A DNA stretch of 42,113 nucleotides from an uncultured Pelagibacteraceae bacterium (GCA_902522325.1 CABYVA010000008.1:1-42113); one strand, 5' to 3'; positions 24,132 to 34,724 are shown, counted from the stretch's first letter. Notes: a model not told the origin generated them from the letters alone. Translations and numbers: made by a program.

Positions 24132-24168
24132 AAAGACCCTGTAAACATTATTACAGGGTCTTTTTTTT
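24132..24168 (+). terminator. Rho-independent terminator after pal
   Basis: A 13-bp perfect stem, AAAGACCCTGTAA (24132-24144) with TTACAGGGTCTTT (24151-24163), a 6-base loop and a T8 tract (24161-24168) make a textbook terminator. It is the clearest in the window. It lies between pal and cpoB, so cpoB needs its own promoter or read-through. Confidence 0.92.
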
Positions 24169-24196
24169 GCCATCATTGTAATTATTAATCAATTTA

Positions 24197-25186
24197 ATGA
24201 TTAAGTTTAAAAATTTTGTATTAATAAATTTATTTTTAATTTTTTTATTAACAGCTTCAAAAACTTTAGCAGAAAATGAAAATTTGTTGGAGATATTGGA
24301 GTTGATGCAAAAAGATCTAAAAACTTTAGAAAAAGCTGTTTACTCAGATTCGTTTAATAATAGTTTAAATAATTCATCTTCATCTTCTTTAAATGAAAAT
24401 GAAGAAGATGTTTTAACTAGACATTTATTGAAATTATCAGAAATAGAAAATCAATTTCAAATGTTGACAAATAAATTTGAAGAAATTAATTTTAAGTTAG
24501 ACAAATTATCTAATAGATTGAGCAAAGTACAGGCAGATAATCAGATTAGATTTCAAAACTTAGAAAATGGAAAAATTATTTCAAACAATGAAGATAGTAA
24601 ATTAACATCTGTTCCTAAAGAAGATGATGATAAAATATTACCAGGATCTTCTGAGCCGCAAGATTTAGGATCAATTTCATATAAAGATACTGAAACAAAC
24701 TCATTAGAACAACAAACACAATCTATAGAAACTTCTGCAACTGTACTCACAGAAACTTTTGAATCTAAAGAAAAATTATTACCAGACGAAACTCCAGAAA
24801 AACAATATGAGTTTGCTACAAGTTTTTTAAAAGTAGGAGATTACAACACTGCAGAAAGAGCGTTTAAAGAATTTATAGATACGAATCCTGGACATAAATT
24901 AGCTGGAAACGCACAATATTGGTACGCAGAAACATTTAGAATTAGACAATTATATACTGACGCAGCATCAGCTTATTTAGAAGGTTATCAAAAATATCCT
25001 AAAAGCGATAAGGGTCCTATAAATTTATTAAAACTTGGTGTATCATTAGTGCAAATAGGAGAAAAAGATCAAGGTTGCTTAATGATCACAGGTGTTAAAA
25101 AACAATATCCAAAAGCAAATCAATCTGTTCTTCAAAAAGCAAAATATGAAGAAAAAAAGTTTGAGTGCAAAAAAGAAAATTCCTAA
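24197..25186 (+). CDS. cpoB: Cell division coordinator CpoB (YbgF)
   Basis: This protein has 329 residues, matching YbgF/CpoB by position after pal and by architecture. A signal peptide ends near residue 25 (SKTLA). A coiled-coil trimerisation segment with LLKLSEIENQFQ and LDKLSNRLSKVQ lies at about 78-118. A variable acidic linker follows, then C-terminal tetratricopeptide repeats from about 207 (EKQYEFATSFLKVGDYNTAERAF, HKLAGNAQYWYAETF, AYLEGYQKYPKSDKGP). In E. coli, CpoB links Tol energisation to PBP1B. It overlaps tilS by about 40 bp if tilS starts at 25146. Confidence 0.9.
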   Translation: MIKFKNFVLINLFLIFLLTASKTLAENENLLEILELMQKDLKTLEKAVYSDSFNNSLNNSSSSSLNENEEDVLTRHLLKLSEIENQFQMLTNKFEEINFKLDKLSNRLSKVQADNQIRFQNLENGKIISNNEDSKLTSVPKEDDDKILPGSSEPQDLGSISYKDTETNSLEQQTQSIETSATVLTETFESKEKLLPDETPEKQYEFATSFLKVGDYNTAERAFKEFIDTNPGHKLAGNAQYWYAETFRIRQLYTDAASAYLEGYQKYPKSDKGPINLLKLGVSLVQIGEKDQGCLMITGVKKQYPKANQSVLQKAKYEEKKFECKKENS

Positions 25187-26183
25187 ATTAATTATTAAAT
25201 ATTTAAATAATAAAGAATTTTTAAGGATCTTTAACGAATTTAAAAAATCATTAAATAGTAAAAACAAATATGCAGTTGCTGTTTCAGGCGGACCAGATAG
25301 CCTTGCTTTAGCTTATTTATCCAAATGTTTTTCTATTATTTATAATGCTAGAATTTATTATTATATAGTTGATCACGGACTAAGGCAGGAATCCTCTAAA
25401 GAAGCGAAAAAAGTTGTATCTATTCTAAAAAAATTTATGATTAACTGTAAAATATTAGTTTGGAAAGGTAATAAACCTAAGTCGAATATTCAATCAATTG
25501 CCAGGAATAATCGTTATTCTTTATTAATTAAAGAATGTAAGAAAAATAATATCAAATATATTTTGTTAGGCCATCATGCAGATGATCAATATGAAAATTT
25601 TTTATTAAGACTTCTTAGAGGAAGTGGATTAAGAGGGCTAGTTTCAATGGATAAGGTCTCAAAAGATAGTTTACAAAATATTCAATTTTTAAGACCATTA
25701 ATTAATATTGAAAAATATAAGTTAAAAAATATCTCTCAAAAAGTTTTTGATTTTTTTGTTGAAGATCCGTCAAATTATGATGAAAATTTTAAGCGAATTA
25801 GAATAAGGCGTCTAATTAAAAATTTAGAGTCTGAAGGCTTAGACAAAAAAAAATTAGAACTTACTATTAAAAATCTTAAAGATTCAGACCAGACTATTAA
25901 TTTTTATGTAAAAAATAATATTGATAAAAATGCAATATTTTTAAGTAATAATAATACTTACGTATTGAATAAAATTTTTTTTAATCAGCCAAACGAAATT
26001 ATTTTTAGATCATTTACTTACATAATGAGAAAAATTAGCAGTAGATATTATTCAGCGCGTGGAAAAAGCATTAGTGAAATTATTTCTAAAATAAAGTTTA
26101 AAAAACTAAAAAAAGTGACTTTAGGAGGGTGTATAATCGAGCAGATTAATGAAACTATCTTAATTTCAAGAGAAATAACATAA
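25146..26183 (+). CDS. tilS: tRNA(Ile)-lysidine synthase
   Basis: TilS makes lysidine at the wobble base of the CAU tRNA-Ile so that it reads AUA. The PP-loop ATP-pyrophosphatase motif SGGPDSLALAYL is clear. Further motifs are VDHGLRQES, LLGHHADDQYENFLLRLLRGSGLRGL and the IEDPSN-like VEDPSNYDENFKRIRIR. The protein is about 345 residues. I take the ATG at 25146 (MKKKSLSAKKK); the open frame runs further up inside cpoB, and the TTG at 25161 is an alternative. A TilS-ftsH order is common in proteobacteria. It ends 55 bp before ftsH. Confidence 0.92.
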   Translation: MKKKSLSAKKKIPKLIIKYLNNKEFLRIFNEFKKSLNSKNKYAVAVSGGPDSLALAYLSKCFSIIYNARIYYYIVDHGLRQESSKEAKKVVSILKKFMINCKILVWKGNKPKSNIQSIARNNRYSLLIKECKKNNIKYILLGHHADDQYENFLLRLLRGSGLRGLVSMDKVSKDSLQNIQFLRPLINIEKYKLKNISQKVFDFFVEDPSNYDENFKRIRIRRLIKNLESEGLDKKKLELTIKNLKDSDQTINFYVKNNIDKNAIFLSNNNTYVLNKIFFNQPNEIIFRSFTYIMRKISSRYYSARGKSISEIISKIKFKKLKKVTLGGCIIEQINETILISREIT

Positions 26184-26238
26184 ATTTAGCAACAAAATGC
26201 CACTTGTTTAATTTATAATAATTCTTATCTTATTAGCT

Positions 26239-28131
26239 ATGAACTTTAAAAATTTAGCAATGTGGGCAGTTATAGTCTTTTTAACTATTGGTCTTTACAA
26301 TATGTTTAAAAATCCACAAGCATCAATGAGCAATAAAAATACAATTATATTTTCTGAATTTTTGGAAGAAGTTGAAAATGGAAGAGTTGTAAAAGTTGAA
26401 ATTCAAGGTAACAACATAAAAGGAGTTTTATCTGATGGCACTGTATTTACTACATATTCTCCAAATGATCCTAATCTTATTGAAAAACTTTCTAATAGCG
26501 GAGTAAGTATTTCAGCTCTGCCGATAGATGAAAAAATGCCATCACTATTTGGAGTTCTTTTATCATGGTTTCCTATGCTTCTATTAATTGCAGTTTGGAT
26601 TTTTTTTATGAGACAAATGCAAGGAGGCAAAGGTGGGGCTATGGGATTTGGTCGTTCAAAAGCAAAAATGATGAATCAACTTAAAGGAAAAGTGACATTT
26701 AACGATGTTGCGGGAATTGAAGAAGCGAAAGAAGAAGTTGAAGAAGTTGTTGAATTTTTAAGGGATCCAAAAAAATTTAGTAGACTTGGAGGAAAAATAC
26801 CAAGAGGTTGTTTGCTTGTAGGGCCTCCGGGAACTGGAAAAACATTATTAGCAAGAGCAATTGCCGGAGAAGCAGATGTTCCTTTTTTTACAATTTCAGG
26901 ATCTGATTTTGTAGAAATGTTTGTTGGAGTTGGTGCATCTAGAGTTAGAGACATGTTTGAACAAGGAAAAAAACATTCACCATGTATTATTTTTATAGAT
27001 GAAATTGATGCCGTAGGAAGAAGCAGAGGAGCTGGCCTTGGCGGAGGTAATGATGAAAGAGAACAAACTTTAAATCAGTTATTAGTTGAGATGGATGGTT
27101 TTGATACAAATGAAGGTGTAATTATAATTGCAGCTACAAATAGACCAGATGTTTTAGATCCAGCACTTTTAAGACCAGGAAGATTTGATAGACAAGTAGT
27201 AGTTTCAAATCCAGATATTATTGGAAGAGAAAAAATTTTAAAGGTTCATGTCAAAAAAATTTCAATGGCACCTGGCGTTAATCTAAGAACAGTAGCACGT
27301 GGAACACCAGGTTTTTCTGGGGCAGATTTAGCAAACCTAGTCAATGAAGCAGCTTTACTAGCAGCAAGAAAAAATAAAAGAATAGTAACTTATAATGAGT
27401 TTGAAGAAGCTAAAGACAAGGTAATGATGGGAGCGGAAAGAAGATCAATGGTGATGACTGAAGAAGAAAAGAAATTAACAGCTTACCATGAAGCAGGACA
27501 TGCGATTGTAACAATAAACGAAAAAGCAGCTCATCCAATTCATAAGGCGACAATAATACCAAGAGGCAGAGCGCTTGGAATGGTAATGCAATTGCCAGAA
27601 AGAGATGAACTATCGCAAACTAGAGAACAGCTAAACGCTCAGATGGCAATAGCGATGGGTGGTAGAGTAGCTGAAGAAATTATTTTCGGCGACGAAAAAG
27701 TAACCACTGGTGCATCCAGCGATATAGAACAAGCAACTAAAAGAGCAAGAGCTATGGTTATGAAAGCTGGTTTAAGCAAAGAATTAGGACCAGTGGCATA
27801 TGGTGAAAATGAAGAGGAAGTATTTTTAGGAAGATCTGTGGCGAGATCACAGCACATGTCAGAAGAAACAGCAAAAAAAGTTGACGCAGAAATAAGAAAG
27901 TTGGTTGACAAAGGTTATGAAAGAGCAAAAAAAGTTTTAAATGAAAAAATCGAGGATTTACATAAACTTGCAAAAGCCCTTTTAACTTATGAAACTTTAA
28001 CAGGCTCAGAAATAGAGGATTTGATTAACAAAAATGAATATCCAAAAAATAAAGAAGATTTAAAAGTTGAAAATGAAGAACAAGATTCAGCTTTAGGATC
28101 CATTGGTTTAAAGCCTAAGATAGTTCATTAA
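26239..28131 (+). CDS. ftsH: ATP-dependent zinc metalloprotease FtsH
   Basis: FtsH is a membrane-bound AAA+ protease that degrades misfolded membrane proteins and, in E. coli, sigma-32 and LpxC. It has 630 residues, full length. Two membrane helices (about 5-22 and 105-125) flank a periplasmic domain. Walker A GPPGTGKT is at 195-202, Walker B is [11 protein letters not shown], the second region of homology is [20 protein letters not shown], and the zinc site HEAGH is at 417-421. Upstream of the ATG is a 55-bp gap with a TATAAT at 26214-26219, but no matching -35 box at normal spacing. folP follows after 6 bp. Confidence 0.97.
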   Translation: MNFKNLAMWAVIVFLTIGLYNMFKNPQASMSNKNTIIFSEFLEEVENGRVVKVEIQGNNIKGVLSDGTVFTTYSPNDPNLIEKLSNSGVSISALPIDEKMPSLFGVLLSWFPMLLLIAVWIFFMRQMQGGKGGAMGFGRSKAKMMNQLKGKVTFNDVAGIEEAKEEVEEVVEFLRDPKKFSRLGGKIPRGCLLVGPPGTGKTLLARAIAGEADVPFFTISGSDFVEMFVGVGASRVRDMFEQGKKHSPCIIFIDEIDAVGRSRGAGLGGGNDEREQTLNQLLVEMDGFDTNEGVIIIAATNRPDVLDPALLRPGRFDRQVVVSNPDIIGREKILKVHVKKISMAPGVNLRTVARGTPGFSGADLANLVNEAALLAARKNKRIVTYNEFEEAKDKVMMGAERRSMVMTEEEKKLTAYHEAGHAIVTINEKAAHPIHKATIIPRGRALGMVMQLPERDELSQTREQLNAQMAIAMGGRVAEEIIFGDEKVTTGASSDIEQATKRARAMVMKAGLSKELGPVAYGENEEEVFLGRSVARSQHMSEETAKKVDAEIRKLVDKGYERAKKVLNEKIEDLHKLAKALLTYETLTGSEIEDLINKNEYPKNKEDLKVENEEQDSALGSIGLKPKIVH

Positions 28132-28137
28132 TTCATA

Positions 28138-29187
28138 ATGAAAAAATATTACACTAGAGCGTGTAATTTCTATTACGGAAGTATTTCAAAAAACTTGGTT
28201 ATTAAAAATAAAACTTTACCATTAAATGGTAATTTAAATATTTCATTTGATCATGTTGAAATTCTATCAAGAAATTCTGTAAAAAAAATCCATATAAAAA
28301 AAATTAAAAAATTACCTTCATTTTTAAAAAAGAAGGTGAATAAAGATCTTAAAATTATTGTTAAAAAAAAAAAAAATTTTTTGAGCTTCAATTTTAAAAA
28401 TATTCCAAATATTATGGGCATATTAAACTTAACTCCAGATAGCTTTTCTGACGGAGGAAAATTTAATAAAAAAAAATTAGCTTATAAACAAGTTATCAAT
28501 TTATTTAATTCAGGAGCAAATATTGTTGACATAGGAGGTGAGTCTACAAGACCAGGGGCAAAAGAAATTAAATCAAATATTGAATGGAATAGAATTAAAA
28601 TTTTATTAAAAAAATTAAAAAAATTTTCTTTATCTTTGGATACAAGAAAGTCCGAGATTATGCAAAAGGGAATTAAAAATGGTATAAAATTAATTAATGA
28701 TGTTTCAGGATTAAGTTATGATGACAAAACAATAGAAGTATTAAAAAAAAATAATATATCTTTTATAATTAATCATGCCCAAGGCAATCCATCCACAATG
28801 CAAATTAATCCAAAATATAAAAATGTAATATTAGACATATATGATTTTTTTGAAGAAAGAATAGAATACATAAGAAATAATGGGATAAAACATAAGCGTA
28901 TAATTATTGATCCTGGTATAGGTTTTGGAAAAAATCTGAAACATAATATGAAGCTAATAAGCAATATTTCTATTTTTCATAGCCTTGGTTTTCCTATATT
29001 GCTTGGTATGTCTAGAAAAAAATTTATAAAAGATATTTCTGGAAAAAATGATAGTAAAAAAAGATTTGGAGGAACTATTAGTTCATCTTTGTTTGCTGCA
29101 TTACAAGGAGTGCAAATTTTAAGAGTGCATGATGTTAATGAAGTAGTTCAAAGTATTAAAGTATTTAAAAAATTAATTGGAAACTAA
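28138..29187 (+). CDS. folP: Dihydropteroate synthase
   Basis: The enzyme condenses p-aminobenzoate with dihydropterin diphosphate in folate synthesis. The pterin-binding barrel starts at NIMGILNLTPDSFSDGGKF (91-109), followed by VDIGGESTRPGA, INDVSG and IDPGIGFGK, then FPILLGMSRKKFI. An N-terminal extension of about 90 lysine-rich residues precedes the barrel, a form seen in alphaproteobacterial enzymes and of unknown role. The gene includes an A14 run at 28363-28376. Its TAA overlaps the glmM ATG by one base. Confidence 0.94.
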   Translation: MKKYYTRACNFYYGSISKNLVIKNKTLPLNGNLNISFDHVEILSRNSVKKIHIKKIKKLPSFLKKKVNKDLKIIVKKKKNFLSFNFKNIPNIMGILNLTPDSFSDGGKFNKKKLAYKQVINLFNSGANIVDIGGESTRPGAKEIKSNIEWNRIKILLKKLKKFSLSLDTRKSEIMQKGIKNGIKLINDVSGLSYDDKTIEVLKKNNISFIINHAQGNPSTMQINPKYKNVILDIYDFFEERIEYIRNNGIKHKRIIIDPGIGFGKNLKHNMKLISNISIFHSLGFPILLGMSRKKFIKDISGKNDSKKRFGGTISSSLFAALQGVQILRVHDVNEVVQSIKVFKKLIGN

Positions 29188-30518
29188 TGACAAAAAAATA
29201 TTTTGGGACCGATGGTATACGAGGAACAGTCAACAAGGGAAATATTAATGGTGATATGTTTTTTAAGTTTGGTTTGGCTGCTGGAACTTATTTTAAAAAT
29301 CAAAAAAAAAGCAAACAAACAGCAATAATAGCAAAAGATACTAGATTGTCAGGGTATACATTAGAACCTGCGCTAGTATCAGGTTTAGCCTCTGCTGGGA
29401 TGCATGTTTATACTTTAGGACCTCTGCCAACCAATGGCCTTGCAATGTTAACAAAATCTATGAAAGCAAATATGGGAATTATGATTACAGCTTCACACAA
29501 TCCATATTATGATAATGGGTTAAAATTATTTGGGCCAGATGGATTAAAACTATCAGATAAAATTGAAAAAAAAATAGAAAGCCTGATCGATAAAAAAATA
29601 GATTATAAGCTTTCTAAACCAAAGTTTCTCGGAAGAGTTAAAAGGTTAGAAAATGGAAATGAAGAATATGTTAAAATTCTCAAAAAAAACTTTCCAAAAA
29701 ATTTTAGTTTGAAAGGTTCAAAAATTGTAATCGATTGTGCAAATGGTGCAGGATATAAATCTGGCCCATATCTACTAAAATCATTAGGAGCAAAAGTAAT
29801 TTCATTAGGAGTAAAACCTAATGGATTAAATATTAACGAAAAATGTGGTTCTACATTTCCAAAAAAAATTCAAGCAGCAGTTAAAAAACATAAAGCAAAT
29901 ATTGGTATTTCATTAGATGGTGACGCTGATCGGATAATAATGTGCGATGAAAAGGGCAAGATTGTTGATGGAGATCAAATTATTGCTGCACTAGCAAGAA
30001 GATGGAAAAATAAAAAAATGCTTAAGGGTGGAGTAGTTGGAACATCAATGTCAAACTACGGGTTAGAAAAATTTTTTAGTAAAAATAAAATTAAATTTTT
30101 TAGAACAAATGTAGGCGATAGATATGTTAAAGAAAAAATGCAAGAGAAGAAGTTCAATCTTGGAGGAGAGCAGTCGGGTCATATAATTTTAGGAAAATTT
30201 GCTACTACTGGCGATGGTTTACTTGTAGCCTTGGAAATTTTATTTTCTTTAAGAAAGGGGAGAAAAGCTAGTACTTTTTTAAACGTTTTTAATCAAGTAC
30301 CACAAGTTTTAGAAAATATAACGGTTAAAGATAAAAATATAATTAATAGTTTAAATTGCAAAAAAGCAATCAATAAAGCAAAAAATTTAATCAGAAGACA
30401 AGGTCGAATGCTTGTTAGAAAATCTGGAACTGAACCAAAAATTAGGATTATGGGAGAGTCTCATAATAAATTCTTGCTTAAAAATTGTATTAAATTAATT
30501 AAAAAAACAATCAAGTAA
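29187..30518 (+). CDS. glmM: Phosphoglucosamine mutase
   Basis: GlmM converts glucosamine-6-phosphate to glucosamine-1-phosphate for UDP-GlcNAc and peptidoglycan synthesis. It has 443 residues. The active-site serine is S103 in ITASHNPYYDNG, FGTDGIRGTVN is at the N-terminus, the Mg site is DGDADR (about 242-247), and the sugar-phosphate-binding RKSGTEPKIRIMGE is near the end. It follows folP with one overlapping base, the same order as in many proteobacteria. The product ultimately feeds WecB-type pathways. Confidence 0.96.
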   Translation: MTKKYFGTDGIRGTVNKGNINGDMFFKFGLAAGTYFKNQKKSKQTAIIAKDTRLSGYTLEPALVSGLASAGMHVYTLGPLPTNGLAMLTKSMKANMGIMITASHNPYYDNGLKLFGPDGLKLSDKIEKKIESLIDKKIDYKLSKPKFLGRVKRLENGNEEYVKILKKNFPKNFSLKGSKIVIDCANGAGYKSGPYLLKSLGAKVISLGVKPNGLNINEKCGSTFPKKIQAAVKKHKANIGISLDGDADRIIMCDEKGKIVDGDQIIAALARRWKNKKMLKGGVVGTSMSNYGLEKFFSKNKIKFFRTNVGDRYVKEKMQEKKFNLGGEQSGHIILGKFATTGDGLLVALEILFSLRKGRKASTFLNVFNQVPQVLENITVKDKNIINSLNCKKAINKAKNLIRRQGRMLVRKSGTEPKIRIMGESHNKFLLKNCIKLIKKTIK

Positions 30519-30519
30519 A

Positions 30520-31332
30520 TTGAAACCAAAATCAAAAGTACTAATAATTGCAGGATCAGATTCTTCTGGAGGGGCAGGCATACAAGCAGATATTAAAACA
30601 GTTACAAGTCTTGGCTCTTATGCAATGACAGCAATAACTGCTGTTACATCACAGAATACAACAGGAGTTAAATCTATTTTTTTAGTTAATACAAAAGAAA
30701 TAGAGAAACAAATAGTCTTTACGTGTAAAGATATAAAACCAGATGCAATAAAAGTAGGCATGCTAAGTTCTTCAAAGGTAATAAATTCCATCATTAGATC
30801 GCTAAATAAAATTAAAGTAAAAAAAATAATTTTAGATCCAGTAATGATTGCAAAAGGTGGTGCAAGATTAATTAATCACGAAGCTATTCAAGTTTTAAAA
30901 AAAAAATTAATTACAAAAGTTACATTGATTACTCCAAATATCCCTGAGGCTGAAGTATTAACTAAAGTTAGAATAAATAATACAAAAGATATGATACATG
31001 CAGCAAATATTTTAATAAGCCTGGGAGCAAAAAATGTTCTACTAAAAGGAGGTCATTTAAATAAAAAAGTTGTTGAAGATATTTATGTTAATAAAAATGA
31101 AATAAAAATTTTTAAAAATAAAAAAATTACAACTAAAAATACACATGGAACAGGCTGTACTTTATCAAGCGCTATAACTACATTTTATTCATGTGGAAAA
31201 ACATTAAAGAAATCTTGTGAGCTAGGTATTAAATATGTAAACAATTCGATTAAATCTAAAATTAATTATGGAAAAGGTCATGGCCCAATTAATCATTTAA
31301 ATTCAATAGTATTAAATAAAAAATTTAGGTAA
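30520..31332 (+). CDS. thiD: HMP/HMP-phosphate kinase
   Basis: ThiD phosphorylates 4-amino-5-hydroxymethyl-2-methylpyrimidine and its phosphate, in 270 residues. [18 protein letters not shown] (9-26) and the anion-hole [13 protein letters not shown] (about 205-217) are diagnostic of this ribokinase-like group. The start codon appears to be TTG (30520-30522), 1 bp after the glmM stop, with no Shine-Dalgarno. It probably supplies ThiE with HMP diphosphate from imported precursor. It overlaps purA by one base. Confidence 0.93.
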   Translation: MKPKSKVLIIAGSDSSGGAGIQADIKTVTSLGSYAMTAITAVTSQNTTGVKSIFLVNTKEIEKQIVFTCKDIKPDAIKVGMLSSSKVINSIIRSLNKIKVKKIILDPVMIAKGGARLINHEAIQVLKKKLITKVTLITPNIPEAEVLTKVRINNTKDMIHAANILISLGAKNVLLKGGHLNKKVVEDIYVNKNEIKIFKNKKITTKNTHGTGCTLSSAITTFYSCGKTLKKSCELGIKYVNNSIKSKINYGKGHGPINHLNSIVLNKKFR

Positions 31333-32624
31333 TGAAAAATATAGTGGTAGTAGGTTCGCAGTGGGGAGATGAAGGAAAAGGTAAAATTGTTGACTGGTTA
31401 TCTGATCAAGCTGACGTTATTGTTAGATTTCAAGGCGGACATAACGCTGGACACACTCTAGTAATTGATGGAGTAACTTATAAACTAAGGCTACTTCCAT
31501 CAGGAATAGTTAGAAAAGGCAAAATATCTATTATTGGCAATGGAGTAGTTATTGATCCTTGGGCTTTATTAGATGAAATAGAAGAAATAAAATCAAAAGG
31601 TGTTGATGTAAACCAAGATAATTTTATTATATCAGAGTCAGCAAATTTAATTTTACCATTTCATAAGGAAATGGATGAAATTAGAGAAGACAAGGCAGGA
31701 AAACAAAAAATTGGAACTACACGTAGAGGAATAGGACCAGCATATGAAGATAAAGTTGGCAGAAGATCTATACGTGTTATGGATCTAAAATCTGAGAGTA
31801 ACTTAGACCATAGGTTAGATACAGCATTGTTCCACCATAATAGTATAAGAAAAGGACTGGGTAAAAAAATTTACAAAAAAGATAAATTAAAAAAAGATTT
31901 ACTAAAAATAGCTCCAAAAATTCTGAGATTTTCTAAACCTGTATGGCTTAAAATAGATGAATATAAAAAAAAACAAAAAAAAATATTATTTGAAGGTGCT
32001 CAAGGAATATTGTTAGATGTAGATCATGGCACTTACCCATTTGTAACATCGTCAAATACTGTAGCTGCAAATGCTGCTATTGGAACTGGTTGTGGGCCGG
32101 GTACAATTAATTATGTTTTAGGAATCACCAAATCTTATACAACAAGAGTAGGAGAAGGTCCTTTTCCAACTGAACTGAAGGACCGTATTGGAAAATTATT
32201 AGGAACTAAAGGAAAAGAATTTGGCACAGTTACAAGTAGACAAAGAAGGTGTGGCTGGTTTGATGGTATTTTAGTCCGTCAAACAATAAAAATTTCAGGA
32301 ATTAACGGAGTTGCATTAACAAAATTAGATGTTTTAGATGATTTAGATGAAATTAAAATGTGCGTTCAATATGAATTAAATGGAAAAAAAATTGATTACC
32401 TTCCAGCTGCCGTTGAAGATCAATTAAAAATTAAACCAATCTATGAAACTTTTCCTGGATGGAAATCTTCTACTAATGGAATAAAAAATATTGAATCTTT
32501 ACCCGAAAATGCAAAAAAATATATTTTTGCTATTGAAGATTTTATTGGAGCTAAAATTTGTAGCATTTCAACGAGTCCTGAAAGAAAAGATACTATTCTT
32601 ATCGAGAATCCTTTTGATATATAA
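31332..32624 (+). CDS. purA: Adenylosuccinate synthetase
   Basis: PurA makes adenylosuccinate from IMP, aspartate and GTP. It has 430 residues, standard size. The GTP loop [16 protein letters not shown] is at the N-terminus, and [51 protein letters not shown] and [14 protein letters not shown] all follow in order. It ends 9 bp from the convergent rpoH gene with no visible terminator. Confidence 0.97.
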   Translation: MKNIVVVGSQWGDEGKGKIVDWLSDQADVIVRFQGGHNAGHTLVIDGVTYKLRLLPSGIVRKGKISIIGNGVVIDPWALLDEIEEIKSKGVDVNQDNFIISESANLILPFHKEMDEIREDKAGKQKIGTTRRGIGPAYEDKVGRRSIRVMDLKSESNLDHRLDTALFHHNSIRKGLGKKIYKKDKLKKDLLKIAPKILRFSKPVWLKIDEYKKKQKKILFEGAQGILLDVDHGTYPFVTSSNTVAANAAIGTGCGPGTINYVLGITKSYTTRVGEGPFPTELKDRIGKLLGTKGKEFGTVTSRQRRCGWFDGILVRQTIKISGINGVALTKLDVLDDLDEIKMCVQYELNGKKIDYLPAAVEDQLKIKPIYETFPGWKSSTNGIKNIESLPENAKKYIFAIEDFIGAKICSISTSPERKDTILIENPFDI

Positions 32625-32633
32625 TTTGAATTA

Positions 32634-33524
32634 TTAAATTGGCAAAAGATTTTTTGATTTTGCTGAATTTAACATATGTTTTTGAAGTTTTTCAAAAGCT
32701 TTATTTTCGATTTGCCTTATTCTTTCTCGACTAATTTTATATTTTTTACTTAAATCTTCTAAAGTAGTTGGTTTGTCGTTAAGTCTTCTCGAATAAAGAA
32801 TTTCCTTTTCTCTTTCATTTAGAATTTTGATAGAATCTATTAATAAATTTTTTCTTTGTTCCATCTCTTCTTTATGAGCAAATTTTAAATCATGGTCTAA
32901 TTCTTTATCAACAATCCAATCTTGCCATTCGTCCCCATCCTCTCCTATTGGAGCGTTTAGTGAAAGTTCTTTTCCAGACAATCTTCTATTCATAGATATT
33001 ACTTCATCTTTACTAACATCAAGTTTATCCGCTATTTCACTGACGTGAGCATCTTTTAAATCTCCTTCAGATTTTGGAGCAATTTGATTTTTTATTTTTT
33101 TAAGATTAAAAAATAATTTTTTTTGAGCAGTTGTAGTTCCTATTTTAACTAAGCTCCATGATCTTAAAATATATTCTTGGATTGAGGCTTTAATCCACCA
33201 CATTGCATAAGTAGCAAGTCGAAAACCTTTTTCGGGCTCAAACTTTTTGACAGCTTGCATAAGTCCCACATTTCCCTCTGAAATCATTTCGCTGACAGGA
33301 AGCCCATATCCTTTGTAGCCCATGGCAATTTTTGCAACCAATCTTAAATGACTCGTCACAAGTTTTTCCGCAGCTTTAAGATTACCTGTTGTTTTCCAGT
33401 TCTTAGCCAACATGTACTCTTCTTCAGCATCGAGCATGGGAAATTTTTTTATCTGCGCTAAGTACGCCGACAAACCTCCCTCATTCGAGAGAGTAGGAAG
33501 ATTGTAACTAGTAGTTGTAGCCAT
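32634..33524 (-). CDS. rpoH: RNA polymerase heat-shock sigma factor RpoH
   Basis: This is a sigma-70 family factor of 296 residues, of the RpoH (sigma-32) type. Region 2 contains HLRLVAKIAMGYKGYGLPVSEMISEGNVGLMQAVKKFEP and FRLATYAMWWIKASIQEY. The RpoH box QKKLFFNLKK, which separates sigma-32 from RpoD, is present near residue 132. Region 4.2 is LEDLSKKYKISRERIRQIENKAFEKL at the C-terminus. Most SAR11 genomes have only RpoD and RpoH, so this factor probably covers a broad stress response. The gene has its own short upstream region of about 41 bp after rluD. Confidence 0.95.
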   Translation of the reverse strand: MATTTSYNLPTLSNEGGLSAYLAQIKKFPMLDAEEEYMLAKNWKTTGNLKAAEKLVTSHLRLVAKIAMGYKGYGLPVSEMISEGNVGLMQAVKKFEPEKGFRLATYAMWWIKASIQEYILRSWSLVKIGTTTAQKKLFFNLKKIKNQIAPKSEGDLKDAHVSEIADKLDVSKDEVISMNRRLSGKELSLNAPIGEDGDEWQDWIVDKELDHDLKFAHKEEMEQRKNLLIDSIKILNEREKEILYSRRLNDKPTTLEDLSKKYKISRERIRQIENKAFEKLQKHMLNSAKSKNLLPI

Positions 33525-33565
33525 AGTGGTATTTATTTAATAAAATTATTCATTATTACAATAGT

Positions 33566-34546
33566 TTATTTTTCAGTATTTCTAAGTATTTTTAGTATTT
33601 TTTCAAGGTCTTGTGGCAAAATTGAGGAAAATTCTAAATTTTTATCAGTAACAGGATGAACAAAACCTAAAGTTTTGGCATGTAAAAATTGTCTGTCTAA
33701 TTTTAGAATTAAATTTTCTAATTTTGGACTAATGTTTTTAAATTTCTTAAATTTTTTTTTGTATTTTTTATCACCTAAAATATTATTGCCTTTATGACTC
33801 ATATGAACTCTAATTTGATGAGTTCTACCTGTTTCTAATTTACATTCAACGAGACTTAAAGTTGGCACCTTATCATTTTCAAAAATTTCTAATGTTTTAT
33901 AATTGGTAACTGCTTTTTTTCCTTTTGTGATTCCAACCTCCATAAGTTGTCTGTTTTTTGAACTTCTAGTAATTAAAGTTGAAATTTTTCCATTCTTAGG
34001 CCTTAGCTTTCCCCATATCAACAATTGATATATTCTTGTAATAGTATGTTTGCTAAATTGGTTTGATAAGTGTTGATGTGCATTATTATTTTTTGCAACT
34101 ACAATCAATCCTGAAGTATCTTTATCTATTCTATGAACTATTCCAGGTCTAAGTTCATCGCCTATTGTAGAAAGAGTAGTGCCACAATAATTCATTAGAG
34201 CATTTACAATAGTCTTATCATGATTGCCAGCGCCTGGGTGCATAACAATACCAGCTGGTTTATTTATGACCAATAAATTACCATCTTCATATAAAATGTT
34301 TAATTTAAAATTGTATGGTTTCAACGAGGCTTTTTTTGGCTGAGGTATTTCCAAACTTATTTTTTGACCAGAAGAAACTTTGTAAGATGGATCAACAATA
34401 GTTTTATTATTTAACTTAAGTTTTTTTTTTAATATTAAATTTTTAACTCTAGTTCTACTTAGCAAATTTTCCTTTTTGCTTATAAAAGAATCAACTCGTG
34501 ATTTGTGATCATTATCGTCAGCGATTAAAGTAATGATTTTTTTCAT
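33566..34546 (-). CDS. rluD: Ribosomal large subunit pseudouridine synthase D
   Basis: This is an RluA/RluD family enzyme, 326 residues, which makes pseudouridines in helix 69 of 23S rRNA if RluD is right. An N-terminal S4 RNA-binding domain (about 15-75) is followed by the catalytic motif HRIDKDTSGLIVVAKN with the active aspartate. Other family blocks are VINKPAGIVMHPGAGN, KLETGRTHQIRVHMSH and RQFLHAKTLGFVHP. RluC is the main alternative. It starts 23 bp from the divergent tRNA-Arg gene. Confidence 0.9.
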   Translation of the reverse strand: MKKIITLIADDNDHKSRVDSFISKKENLLSRTRVKNLILKKKLKLNNKTIVDPSYKVSSGQKISLEIPQPKKASLKPYNFKLNILYEDGNLLVINKPAGIVMHPGAGNHDKTIVNALMNYCGTTLSTIGDELRPGIVHRIDKDTSGLIVVAKNNNAHQHLSNQFSKHTITRIYQLLIWGKLRPKNGKISTLITRSSKNRQLMEVGITKGKKAVTNYKTLEIFENDKVPTLSLVECKLETGRTHQIRVHMSHKGNNILGDKKYKKKFKKFKNISPKLENLILKLDRQFLHAKTLGFVHPVTDKNLEFSSILPQDLEKILKILRNTEK

Positions 34547-34569
34547 AAATTATAATACTAATACTATAT

Positions 34570-34646
34570 GCGCTTGTAGCTCAATTGGATAGAGCGCCTG
34601 ACTTCGGATCAGGAGGCTGAGGGTTCAAGTCCTTCCGGGCGCACCA
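34570..34646 (+). tRNA. tRNA-Arg (TCG)
   Basis: The 77-nt sequence folds as a tRNA. The acceptor stem GCGCTTG pairs with CGGGCGC (two G:T pairs), the D arm is present, and the anticodon stem CCTGA/TCAGG carries the loop CTTCGGA, giving anticodon TCG (reads CGA and, when modified, other CGN codons). The T loop is GTTCAAGTC, and CCA is encoded. A TATAAT at 34551-34556 is a plausible -10 box, with the rest of the promoter inside the start of rluD. It borders a glycosyltransferase segment. No integrase gene or second copy of its 3' end was seen. Confidence 0.96.
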
Positions 34647-34724
34647 AATAATGTTAAAATTTAGGGCAAAAATAAACAACAAAGAATTACTGGGTTTTTT
34701 TTTGGATATTTAATATAAGAAATA

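Noticed and set aside
26201-26238. Heat-shock (sigma-32) promoter before ftsH
   Set aside because: CTTG is present at 26203 but no CCCCAT-like -10 follows at the required spacing; only a lone TATAAT is seen.
34570-34724. tRNA-Arg as an integration site of a mobile island
   Set aside because: No integrase, no direct repeat of the tRNA 3' end and no phage-like genes were found; only the neighbouring glycan genes suggest variability.
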